From JAAAOZ01 sp964496595 (lineage in GTDB: Bacteria > Chloroflexota > Anaerolineae > B4-G1 > SLSP01), in assembly GCA_964496595.1 (NCBI GenBank), contig CAZCAI010000106.1:1-17362 (forward strand): a stretch of 17,362 nucleotides of DNA. The letters run 5' to 3'. Below are positions 6,991-12,745 of the stretch, piece by piece. Position 1 is the stretch's first letter. Each line of letters opens with the position of its first letter. Made by a program: the position numbers and the translations under genes. Below the pieces are notes generated by a model. The model did no database searches. It was not told the DNA's origin and saw nothing but the letters and a program-made list of their open reading frames with translations.

Positions 6991-8376
6991 ATGACAATCA
7001 GAGAGATGATACCGCAGACCGCAGTACACGAGGCCTTCCCGTTGACGCAGGACGCCATCGCGGCGATTGTCGAGCGTTACGACGAGCCGGCGTGGATGCG
7101 CGCCGCGCGCCGCGAGGCCTGGGAGCTATTCGAGTCGATGCCGTGGCCGGCTTCCAACGAGGAAGCGTGGCGCCGCACGCATTTGGAGCGCTATCCTTTA
7201 GATGAAATGGCGCTCGTCTTCGCGCCCCGCCCGATTGACGACCTGGCCGATCTGCCGCCGTGTTGGCAGTATCCCCTGGCGCCGGAAGCGCACGTCTCCG
7301 GCACGTTGGCCCACTGCAACGGTTCGCGCGCCTATGGGCAGATGCGCGCCTCAGACGCGGAGAACGGCGTCGTCTTGGAGGATCTGCACCACGCGCTCCA
7401 GACGCACGGCGATCTGATCCGCGCGCATTGGATGCAGGGCGCGACCGCCCGGCCCGACTTCAATCGCTTCACCGCGTTGAACGCGGCGCTCTGGCACGGC
7501 GGGACGTTCGTCCACGCGCCGGCGGGCGTGCGCGTGGCCCGACCGCTCCAATCGCTGATCGCGCACGACGCCGACAGCGGGACCAGCCTGCACCACACCC
7601 TGATCATCGCGGAGGCGGGCAGTCAGGTCGCGCTGATTCAGGATCGCGTCTCGCAGGAGCGCCGCCCGGAGATGAGCGTCGAGATGGTGGAGATCCACGC
7701 GGAGCCGGGCGCGATTGTGCGCTATGTCAGCCTCCAGCACTGGGGCGCGCAGCGTTACTCGGTCAGCGTGCAGGACGCGACGGTGAACGAAAAATCGAAG
7801 CTGCTGTGGATCAGCGGCGGGATGGGCAGCCGGATGAGCAAGGAGTTCCTGCGCAGCAACTTGGCGGCGCCCGGCGCGCGCACCCAGATGAAGGGTTTCA
7901 CCTTCGCGCGCGGCGACCAGCGCATCGACCAGAGCACCTACCAGCATCACAGCGCGCCCGACACACACAGCGATCTGCTGGTGCGCAACGCGCTCCGCGA
8001 CCGGGCGCGCACTATCTTCTACGGGATGATCCGCGTCGAGACGGAGGCGGGCGGCACGCAGGCGTATCAGGCCAACAACAACCTCATCCTGGCGGGCGAG
8101 GTACTGCCCGGCGAGGTGCGCGGGATGCCGCGCGCGCACGCCATCCCCGGCCTGGAGATCATCGCCAACGAGGTGCAGTGCAGCCACGGCGCCACCGTCT
8201 CCCGCATCGATCCAGAACAGCTTTTCTATTTGGAATCGCGGGGGCTGCCGCGCTCAGAGGCCGAGCGGCTGATCGTGCGCGGCTTTATGCAGCCGATTGT
8301 GGATTACGTGCCGATGGCGCACATCCGCCAGCGCCTGGGCGACGAGATTGTCCAGCGTTTCGCGACGGATGGATGA
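6991..8376 (+). CDS. sufD: SufD, Fe-S assembly scaffold partner
   Basis: SufD is a SufB paralogue that pairs with it in the SufBC2D complex and is involved in iron acquisition. The 461-aa protein has a helical N-terminal part (about 1-120) and a beta-helix core. ANNNLILAGE and QCSHGATVSRIDPEQLFYLESRG near the C-terminus are SufB/D hallmarks. Cys397 and His399 in CSHGAT correspond to the motif holding the essential His360 of E. coli SufD. The start lies 4 nt after the sufB stop, with only a weak G-rich ribosome site (GGTGGGG), so translation is probably coupled to sufB. SufD is assigned over a second SufB because the VECDxLLL cysteine motif is replaced by KGFTFARGDQRID-type sequence and the order matches known operons. 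Confidence 0.94.
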   Translation: MTIREMIPQTAVHEAFPLTQDAIAAIVERYDEPAWMRAARREAWELFESMPWPASNEEAWRRTHLERYPLDEMALVFAPRPIDDLADLPPCWQYPLAPEAHVSGTLAHCNGSRAYGQMRASDAENGVVLEDLHHALQTHGDLIRAHWMQGATARPDFNRFTALNAALWHGGTFVHAPAGVRVARPLQSLIAHDADSGTSLHHTLIIAEAGSQVALIQDRVSQERRPEMSVEMVEIHAEPGAIVRYVSLQHWGAQRYSVSVQDATVNEKSKLLWISGGMGSRMSKEFLRSNLAAPGARTQMKGFTFARGDQRIDQSTYQHHSAPDTHSDLLVRNALRDRARTIFYGMIRVETEAGGTQAYQANNNLILAGEVLPGEVRGMPRAHAIPGLEIIANEVQCSHGATVSRIDPEQLFYLESRGLPRSEAERLIVRGFMQPIVDYVPMAHIRQRLGDEIVQRFATDG

Positions 8377-8385
8377 GGATCGATT

Positions 8386-8413
8386 GACGAATGACGAAAG
8401 ACGAAGGACGGAG
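8386..8413. repeat. Heptamer repeat GACGAAn between sufD and the next gene
   Basis: Four tandem units GACGAAT, GACGAAA, GACGAAG and GACGGAG fill most of the 44-base gap. The last, GGAG-containing unit doubles as the ribosome binding site of the following ORF, 7 nt before its ATG. Confidence 0.8.
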
Positions 8414-8420
8414 TGACTAA

Positions 8421-8825
8421 ATGGCGTGTGTGGCATTATTTGAAGGTTTGATTGTCGATGAGGACGGCCAGCCCGTCGAGGTGGCGTACGTCGGTGGGGC
8501 GTCGCAGTATGTTGTGGACGATGATGGCTTCCGGCGGCATCTGCCCAGCGAGCGGGTGGACCGGCAGGTGCTGGCGATGATGCAGGAGGGCGTCCTCTCC
8601 AATCGCTCGGCCGTTGTCGAAGGCGTGATGGAGATGATGGGCAAGGAGGATCTCTTCACGAAGGCGGCGGTCGAGGCCTCGATTGACCAGATGGACGAGA
8701 ATATGGAGCAGCTCTTCAAGTTCGGCCTGCCGGAGGAGACCCGCGCGTGGCTGGGGATGTTGGGCTTTCGGATCGTGATCAATCTCCACGGTGATGTGCT
8801 GGAGGTGCAATCGCCCGGCGTATGA
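8421..8825 (+). CDS. Conserved-looking protein of unknown function in the suf operon
   Basis: I do not recognise a named family for this 134-aa protein. It is soluble, acidic, without signal peptide or membrane segment. An N-terminal beta-rich part (MACVALFEGLIVDEDGQPVEV, then YVGGASQYVVDDDGF) is followed by a long helical, Met- and Glu-rich middle (about 43-108) and a C-terminal beta pair (GFRIVINLHGDVLEVQ). The only Cys is Cys3. Codon use resembles its neighbours. It follows sufD after 44 bases on the same strand and ends about 110 bases before the operon terminator, so it is very likely the fourth gene of the suf transcript. That suggests an accessory role in Fe-S assembly, but this is inference from position only. 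Confidence 0.75.
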   Translation: MACVALFEGLIVDEDGQPVEVAYVGGASQYVVDDDGFRRHLPSERVDRQVLAMMQEGVLSNRSAVVEGVMEMMGKEDLFTKAAVEASIDQMDENMEQLFKFGLPEETRAWLGMLGFRIVINLHGDVLEVQSPGV

Positions 8826-8829
8826 GAAA

Positions 8830-8924
8830 CCTTGCGATGGTTACGCAAAGGTCTTGTTTGCGGTGCAATCTGCGACAGTCCAGAAGGATTCGGGTTTGAG
8901 ATTGCATCTGGAACCTTCGCAAGG
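8830..8924 (+). other. Structured 3' untranslated region with nested inverted repeats
   Basis: CCTTGCGA (8830-8837) can pair with TCGCAAGG (8917-8924), and inside them TGCAATCT (8864-8871) pairs exactly with AGATTGCA (8899-8906). An alternative pairing joins AAGGT (8848-8852) to ACCTT (8913-8917). The region has no ORF of its own and lies between the last suf-operon gene and its terminator. It could be a structured RNA, an mRNA-stabilising end or an old repeat. Confidence 0.45.
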
Positions 8925-8936
8925 GTGAGAACGCAG

Positions 8937-8966
8937 AAGAGGGAGCCGATTGGCTCCCTCTTTTTT
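8937..8966. terminator. Intrinsic terminator of the suf operon
   Basis: AAGAGGGAGCC (8937-8947) pairs with GGCTCCCTCTT (8952-8962) around a GATT loop, followed by a run of six T. It also lies just past the 3' end of the tRNA pair transcribed from the other strand, so it probably separates the two converging transcripts. Confidence 0.95.
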
Positions 8967-8968
8967 GA

Positions 8969-9041
8969 TGGACCTGGTGGGACTCGAACCCACGACCCCC
9001 ACAATGCCATTGTGGTGCGCTCCCAGCTGCGCTACAGGCCC
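8969..9041 (-). tRNA. tRNA-Ala, anticodon GGC
   Basis: The minus strand folds into a 73-nt cloverleaf: acceptor GGGCCTG/CAGGTCC with discriminator A73, D-arm GCGC..GCGC, anticodon stem CCACA/TGTGG with loop ATGGCAT, and T-arm GTGGG-TTCGAGT-CCCAC. The anticodon GGC reads Ala codon GCC. The acceptor has the G3-U70 wobble pair that alanyl-tRNA synthetase recognises, which confirms the identity. CCA is not encoded. It is the downstream member of a two-tRNA unit. Confidence 0.97.
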
Positions 9042-9060
9042 TTATGGACTTTGTTAAATT

Positions 9061-9081
9061 AGAAGGTAGACTTCACCTTCT
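9061..9081 (-). other. Hairpin between the two tRNA genes
   Basis: AGAAGGT (9061-9067) pairs with ACCTTCT (9075-9081) around 7 nt. It starts 3 nt past the 3' end of tRNA-Ala(CGC) on the minus strand and is followed there by AATTTAAC. It may guide processing of the tRNA precursor or attenuate transcription between the two tRNAs. Confidence 0.5.
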
Positions 9082-9083
9082 TG

Positions 9084-9156
9084 TGGAGCTGAGGGGACTC
9101 GAACCCCTGGCCTCTACAGTGCGATTGTAGCGCTCTCCCATCTGAGCTACAGCCCC
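9084..9156 (-). tRNA. tRNA-Ala, anticodon CGC
   Basis: The minus strand gives a 73-nt cloverleaf: acceptor GGGGCTG/CAGCTCC with A73, D-arm GCTC..GAGC, anticodon stem CTACA/TGTAG with loop ATCGCAC, and T-arm AGGGG-TTCGAGT-CCCCT. The anticodon CGC reads Ala codon GCG. G3-U70 is present, confirming alanine identity. CCA is not encoded. It lies 42 nt upstream of tRNA-Ala(GGC) and nearer the shared promoter. Confidence 0.97.
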
Positions 9157-9170
9157 TTGCGCAGTTAAGG

Positions 9171-9198
9171 ATTATACCATACCTCTTAAATGTGGCAA
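9171..9198 (-). promoter_or_regulatory. Promoter of the tRNA-Ala pair
   Basis: On the minus strand TTGCCA (9193-9198) and a perfect TATAAT (9171-9176) are 16 nt apart. The -10 box ends 14 nt before the first base of tRNA-Ala(CGC), a typical short tRNA leader. Confidence 0.8.
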
Positions 9199-9702
9199 GT
9201 GGGAATTTGGAAGGGGGGGATTGTTTCGCCCGTGGCCGTCTAAAAGAGTGAAGCCCGTCCCCCCATTGTAAACCATCTTCCATAGCGATGCCCCTCAGCC
9301 CGTGACCGCCCGTGGATGAAGTCCACGGGCTAAAAGAGCGAAGCCCTGCGGGCTGGACGCTTTTTCCGGCGGTGGTGGTTGGCGTTATGCGGAGATCGAT
9401 GCCGGGGCGGCGCGAGCAGGGCGGGGATTGGTTTGCCTGTGGCCGCCTAAAAGAACGAAGCCCTTCTCCTCCCATTGTAAACCGTCTTACATAGCGATGT
9501 CCCTCAGCCCGTGACCGCCCGTGGATGAAGTCCACGGGCTAAAAGAACGAAGCCCTGCGGGCTGGACGCTTTTTCTGGCGGTGGCGGTTGGCGTTATGCG
9601 GAGATCGATGCCGGGGCGGCGCGAGCAGGGTGGGGATTGGTTTGCCCGTGGCCGCCTAAAAGAACGAAGCCCTTCTCCTCCCATTGTAAACCGTCTTACA
9701 TA

Positions 9703-9802
9703 NNNNNNNNNNNNNNNNNNNNNNNNNNNNNNNNNNNNNNNNNNNNNNNNNNNNNNNNNNNNNNNNNNNNNNNNNNNNNNNNNNNNNNNNNNNNNNNNNN
9801 NN
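9703..9802. other. Assembly gap (100 N)
   Basis: A run of exactly 100 N, the usual placeholder length. Left flank ends ...TCTTACATA and right flank starts GCGATGTCCC, which are adjacent bases in the preceding repeat unit (join at 9493/9494). The missing sequence is therefore either nothing or a whole number of 209-bp units. Confidence 0.98.
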
Positions 9803-9813
9803 GCGATGTCCCT

Positions 9814-9966
9814 CAGCCCGCAGGGCTTGGCCCTCTTAGCCCGGACGTTCACGTCCGGGCGACGGCAGGCGAGCGACCGCCCGTGGATGCCTTGGCCCTC
9901 CTGTGGCCGTAAGGCCCCATGGCCGAGGGAAGTCCACGGGCTAAAAGAGCGAAGCCCTGCGGGCTG
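9814..9966. repeat. Composite palindromic element closing the array
   Basis: The ends are a perfect 15-bp inverted repeat, CAGCCCGCAGGGCTT (9814-9828) and AAGCCCTGCGGGCTG (9952-9966). Inside, two hairpins of the family lie head to head: GCCCGGACG/CGTCCGGGC (about 9839-9860) and CCCGTGGA/TCCACGGG (9880-9887 with 9933-9940). The second hairpin has a 40-nt insertion (9890-9929) in its loop, between TG and AAG, that is itself GGCC-rich and can fold. The structure resembles a MITE built from two palindromic modules. Confidence 0.7.
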
Positions 9967-9973
9967 GACTCTG

Positions 9974-10001
9974 TTGCTCCCATCGCAAAACGCCCTATAA
10001 T
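9974..10001 (+). promoter_or_regulatory. Promoter of the serine hydrolase gene
   Basis: TTGCTC (9974-9979), 16 nt, perfect TATAAT (9996-10001). It follows the repeat array directly. Transcription should start near 10008, giving a leader of about 75 nt to the chosen start codon. Confidence 0.65.
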
Positions 10002-10084
10002 CAAACAAAATGTCGTGCGCTTTCTTGCGTTGGTATGCATCCCAGGCGCGCGCATGGTTCTTTATCCCTGGAGAAGAGAAAGGA

Positions 10085-12040
10085 ATGGTGAATGGCATGT
10101 TCTCTCGATTGATTCGTATGATGTTGTTGCTGGCGTTGTTCGCGATGATGTCTCCCCCAGAGGCAGGTTTGGCGCAGGCCGCTGAACCGCCCGTCTTGGA
10201 GGCCGCCGAGTTGGAGACGTTCTTCGATGGGCTGATGACCGCGCAGTTGGAGGCGGCCCACATCCCCGGCGCGACGGTGGCCGTCGTGGCGGAGGGCGAG
10301 GTGCTGCTGGCGAAGGGCTATGGCTACGCCGATTGGGAACAGCGGACGCCGGTGCGCGGCGATCAGACGCTCTTCCGGCCCGGCTCGGTCTCCAAGCTCT
10401 TCACCTGGACGGCGGTGATGCAGTTGGTGGAGGCGGGCGAGATCGAGTTGGACGTTGACGTCAACACCTACTTGGATTTCGAGCTGCCGGCGACCTATCC
10501 CGAACCGATCACGCTCTATGATCTGATGGTGCACACGCCCGGCTTCGAGGATCAGGGGACGGGATTGTTCCTCAAAGATCCGGCGGAGTTGCCGCCCCTG
10601 GCGACCTATCTCAAGGAGAATGTGCCCGCGCGCGTCTATCCGCCGGGGGAGATTGCGGCCTATTCCAACTACGGATCGGCGATAGCGGGGTACATCGTTG
10701 AGCGCGTCTCTGGCGAGCCGTTCGAGGCGTATATCGCGCGCCACATCCTCGAACCGCTGGGGATGACGCGCAGCACCTTCCAGCAGCCCCTGCCGCCTGA
10801 TCTGGCGCCGGATATGTCGCGGGGCTATGCGTACAGCAACGGGCAGTTCATCGCGGGCGATTTTGAGGTCGTCGGGGCGCCGCCGGCCGGCGCGCTGAGC
10901 GCCACGGCCTTCGATATGGCGCGGTTTATGATCGCCCATTTGCAGGATGGCCGCTACGAGGATGCCCGCATCTTGGAGGCGGCGACGGCGCAGGAGATGC
11001 ACCAGCAACACTACGCCGCCGATCCGCGCGTGAGCGGGATGGCGCACGGTTTTATGGAGCACGAGGTCAACGGGCGGCGGATGATCTATCACGGCGGGGA
11101 CACCTTCCTCTTCCATAGCGCGCTCTATCTGCTGTTGGAGGAGGATGTGGGCTTGTACGTCTCGTACAACAGCGCCGGATCCCCCGGCAACACCGTGCGC
11201 GATGATCTGCTCCACGCCTTTATGGATCGCTACTTCCCGGCGCCGGAAGCGCCCGCCCCGGCCCCGCCGGACGATTTCGCGCAGCGGGCCGCGCAGTATG
11301 CGGGCGAGTATCAGATGGCGCGCGCGAACTTCTCCACGCCGGAGAAGTTGGTCGTGCTTTTGCAGGCGCTCAGCGTCAGCGCGACGCCCGAGGGCGAGTT
11401 GATCGCCGCGATGGGCGGGCAAGGAAAGCGTTACGTCGAGGTGGACGAGCATCTCTTCCAAAATGTCTTGCAGCCGGATGACCGGGTGGTCTTTCTCACG
11501 GATGACGGCGGCGAGGTGACCGGGTTGCAGATTGGGGAGCTGGCGCCGTTGGCGTTCATCAGGGCGCCAGCTTATCGCACCTCCGGCTTCAATGCGCTGC
11601 TGTTGGGAAGTTGCTTGCTGCTCAGCCTCTCGGCCCTGATCGGTTGGCCGGTCACGTTTATCAAGCGGCGGGGCAAGCTCTATGGCGAGAGCTGGCTGCC
11701 GCGCGTGGCGCGCTTCGTGGGCGCCGGATTTGCGTTGCTGACGCTCGTCTTCGTGATCGGCTTTTTCGTCATCTTTGCGGATATGGACCCGGCCTACGGC
11801 GTACCCAAGATCTTCTTCGGGCCGACGGCGACCTTCACCGCGTTGTTCCGCCTGCTGCCGGTCGTCGTCATCTTAGGGATTGGGGTGCTTGTCTTCGCGG
11901 TGCTGGCGTGGCTGGGCGTCGGCCATCGGCGCGAGGGGTATTGGCCGCTCGGCGCGCGCCTGCACTACTCGGCGCTGGCGCTCTCCGTGGTGGTGATGTT
12001 CTGGCTGTTGAGCTTCTGGCGGATTTGGGGCGGGTTGTGA
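10085..12040 (+). CDS. Beta-lactamase-fold serine hydrolase with C-terminal membrane domain
   Basis: The 651-aa product belongs to the class C beta-lactamase/D-alanyl-D-alanine carboxypeptidase-like superfamily. From the chosen start it has a signal peptide (FSRLIRMMLLLALFAMM, about 6-22), a catalytic domain (about 38-385) with SxxK (Ser101 and Lys104 in GSVSK), YSN (Tyr193) and YHGG (His336), a linker-plus-beta region (about 395-495), then four hydrophobic segments near 500-525, 541-565, 583-612 and 628-647. The catalytic domain should face outside the membrane. Substrate is unknown: such proteins may act on peptidoglycan peptides, D-amino-acid peptides or esters, and antibiotic resistance cannot be inferred. 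ATG 10085 gives a proper signal peptide and has a purine-rich GGAGAAGAGAAAGGA before it; the in-frame ATG at 10010 lies at the expected transcription start, and ATG 10097 is another option. Confidence 0.9.
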   Translation: MVNGMFSRLIRMMLLLALFAMMSPPEAGLAQAAEPPVLEAAELETFFDGLMTAQLEAAHIPGATVAVVAEGEVLLAKGYGYADWEQRTPVRGDQTLFRPGSVSKLFTWTAVMQLVEAGEIELDVDVNTYLDFELPATYPEPITLYDLMVHTPGFEDQGTGLFLKDPAELPPLATYLKENVPARVYPPGEIAAYSNYGSAIAGYIVERVSGEPFEAYIARHILEPLGMTRSTFQQPLPPDLAPDMSRGYAYSNGQFIAGDFEVVGAPPAGALSATAFDMARFMIAHLQDGRYEDARILEAATAQEMHQQHYAADPRVSGMAHGFMEHEVNGRRMIYHGGDTFLFHSALYLLLEEDVGLYVSYNSAGSPGNTVRDDLLHAFMDRYFPAPEAPAPAPPDDFAQRAAQYAGEYQMARANFSTPEKLVVLLQALSVSATPEGELIAAMGGQGKRYVEVDEHLFQNVLQPDDRVVFLTDDGGEVTGLQIGELAPLAFIRAPAYRTSGFNALLLGSCLLLSLSALIGWPVTFIKRRGKLYGESWLPRVARFVGAGFALLTLVFVIGFFVIFADMDPAYGVPKIFFGPTATFTALFRLLPVVVILGIGVLVFAVLAWLGVGHRREGYWPLGARLHYSALALSVVVMFWLLSFWRIWGGL

Positions 12041-12042
12041 AT

Positions 12043-12071
12043 CAGCAGATTAAGCAGATTAAGCAGATGGA
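12043..12071. repeat. Nonamer repeat CAGATTAAG, copy 2
   Basis: This is identical over 29 bases to 550-578. It begins 2 bases after the hydrolase stop codon. Its last 9 bases, GCAGATGGA, are repeated at 12287-12295 on the far side of the candidate MITE. Confidence 0.85.
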
Positions 12072-12286
12072 ATTAGTCCCCGGACACTTTTAGAAAATAG
12101 CTCACGGATTTCCACGGATTACACGGATTTTTAGATCTTTCAGCGGAGAAGTTCCCCATCTTGATGGGTATCTTACCGCTCACGTCCATTTTCGAATTGC
12201 GAATTTAGAATACGGAATCGGCTACCGGAAAGATTTCCTGAATGTAAAAAGTGTTAATCCGTGAGCTGAGAAGTGTCCGGTGACTG
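12072..12286. mobile_element. Candidate MITE with inverted ends and possible 9-bp target duplication
   Basis: AGTCCCCGGACACTT (12075-12089) and AAGTGTCCGGTGACT (12271-12285) are inverted repeats with one mismatch in 15. Inside them AGCTCACGGATT (12099-12110) and AATCCGTGAGCT (12256-12267) are a perfect 12-bp inverted pair. The direct repeat GCAGATGGA flanks the unit at 12063-12071 and 12287-12295, as a target duplication would. The 215-bp unit has no ORF, so it would need a transposase in trans. The repeats do not abut the inverted ends exactly (3 and 1 nt between), which weakens the case. The interior also has ACGGATT repeated near 12104-12127. Confidence 0.45.
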
Positions 12287-12302
12287 GCAGATGGAGCGGA
12301 TG

Positions 12303-12656
12303 TTAGGGCCGGTCGTCGCGGGCTTTTTCTGCTTTGAAGGCCTCCAGTCCGATCTCGCGGATGCGTTCGAGGTTGGCGATGCGGTCGGTGCGGAAGATGA
12401 GGCCGGAGAGTTGGGTGAAGAAGTTGTGGAGTTTGTTGCACTCGCGCAGGTCGGCGTAGGTTTCGCACGCCGCGCAGGTGGTGTAGTTGTTGCGGATGGC
12501 GCAGGCTTTTGTCTTGCAGTTGGGCAGCATCGGCCTGTCGCTGTGGCAGCCCTGGCATCTGCCTTTGGTGTAGAAACCGCAGTTGCTGCATACTAGGCCG
12601 CAATAGGCGATGACGACATCGGATGTGTCTTGTGTCTCTTGGTTAGGTTTGGACAT
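12303..12656 (-). CDS. Small cysteine-rich protein, DUF3795-like
   Basis: The 117-aa protein has ten cysteines (19, 23, 26, 34, 37, 47, 52, 61, 64, 73) in the N-terminal two thirds, starting with IAYCGLVCSNCGFY and then CQGC and CAAC. The YCGLxCxxC opening and the spacing match the DUF3795 family as I know it, whose members are small, probably metal-binding cytosolic proteins of unknown function. The C-terminal 40 residues are helical and charged. The start MSKPNQ is chosen because AGGAGG lies at 12663-12668 on the minus strand and a promoter sits just upstream; a longer open frame to 13016 runs into the repeat array and is not credible. It converges on the serine hydrolase gene. Confidence 0.85.
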   Translation of the reverse strand: MSKPNQETQDTSDVVIAYCGLVCSNCGFYTKGRCQGCHSDRPMLPNCKTKACAIRNNYTTCAACETYADLRECNKLHNFFTQLSGLIFRTDRIANLERIREIGLEAFKAEKARDDRP

Positions 12657-12693
12657 CGGGCGCCTCCTGTGTGGTTTGGCGGGTTTGATAGGG

Positions 12694-12721
12694 ATTATAT
12701 GAGGCGCGGGGTGGAGGTCAA
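12694..12721 (-). promoter_or_regulatory. Promoter of the cysteine-rich protein gene
   Basis: On the minus strand TTGACC (12716-12721) and perfect TATAAT (12694-12699) are 16 nt apart. The predicted transcription start is about 30 nt before the ATG, leaving room for the AGGAGG site. Confidence 0.8.
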
Positions 12722-12745
12722 GCTGGGATGGGCGGGGGGGCGGAC

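Larger units (their letters stand above)
9213..9970. repeat. Tandem repeat array, 209-bp period, interrupted by an N gap
   Basis: Corresponding points are exactly 209 bases apart (9312 and 9521; 9371 and 9580; 9431 and 9640). Each unit holds the palindrome CCCGTGGA-TGAAG-TCCACGGG followed by the tail CTAAAAGARYGAAGCCC, and a second copy of that tail after GTGGCCG(C/T). Tails start at 9240, 9330, 9447, 9539, 9656 and 9941, alternating about 90 and 117 bases apart. About two and a third units precede the gap. The unit after the gap is longer because of insertions. No reading frame here is believable as a gene. The array stops 3 bases before the -35 box of the hydrolase promoter. Confidence 0.93.

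Noticed and set aside
7260..8387. 375-codon open frame in another frame of sufD
   Set aside because: High GC content leaves few stop codons. Its translation is Arg/Ala/Gly-rich and low in complexity, whereas the sufD frame has clear family motifs.
10010..10084. Leaderless start for the serine hydrolase at 10010
   Set aside because: The ATG does lie where transcription should begin, but it would bury the signal peptide behind 25 ordinary residues. Kept only as a remote alternative.
9487..10263. Long minus-strand open frame across the 209-bp array
   Set aside because: It spans the N gap, reads through palindromic repeats and the start of the serine hydrolase gene, and repeats the same peptide phrases because of the tandem units.
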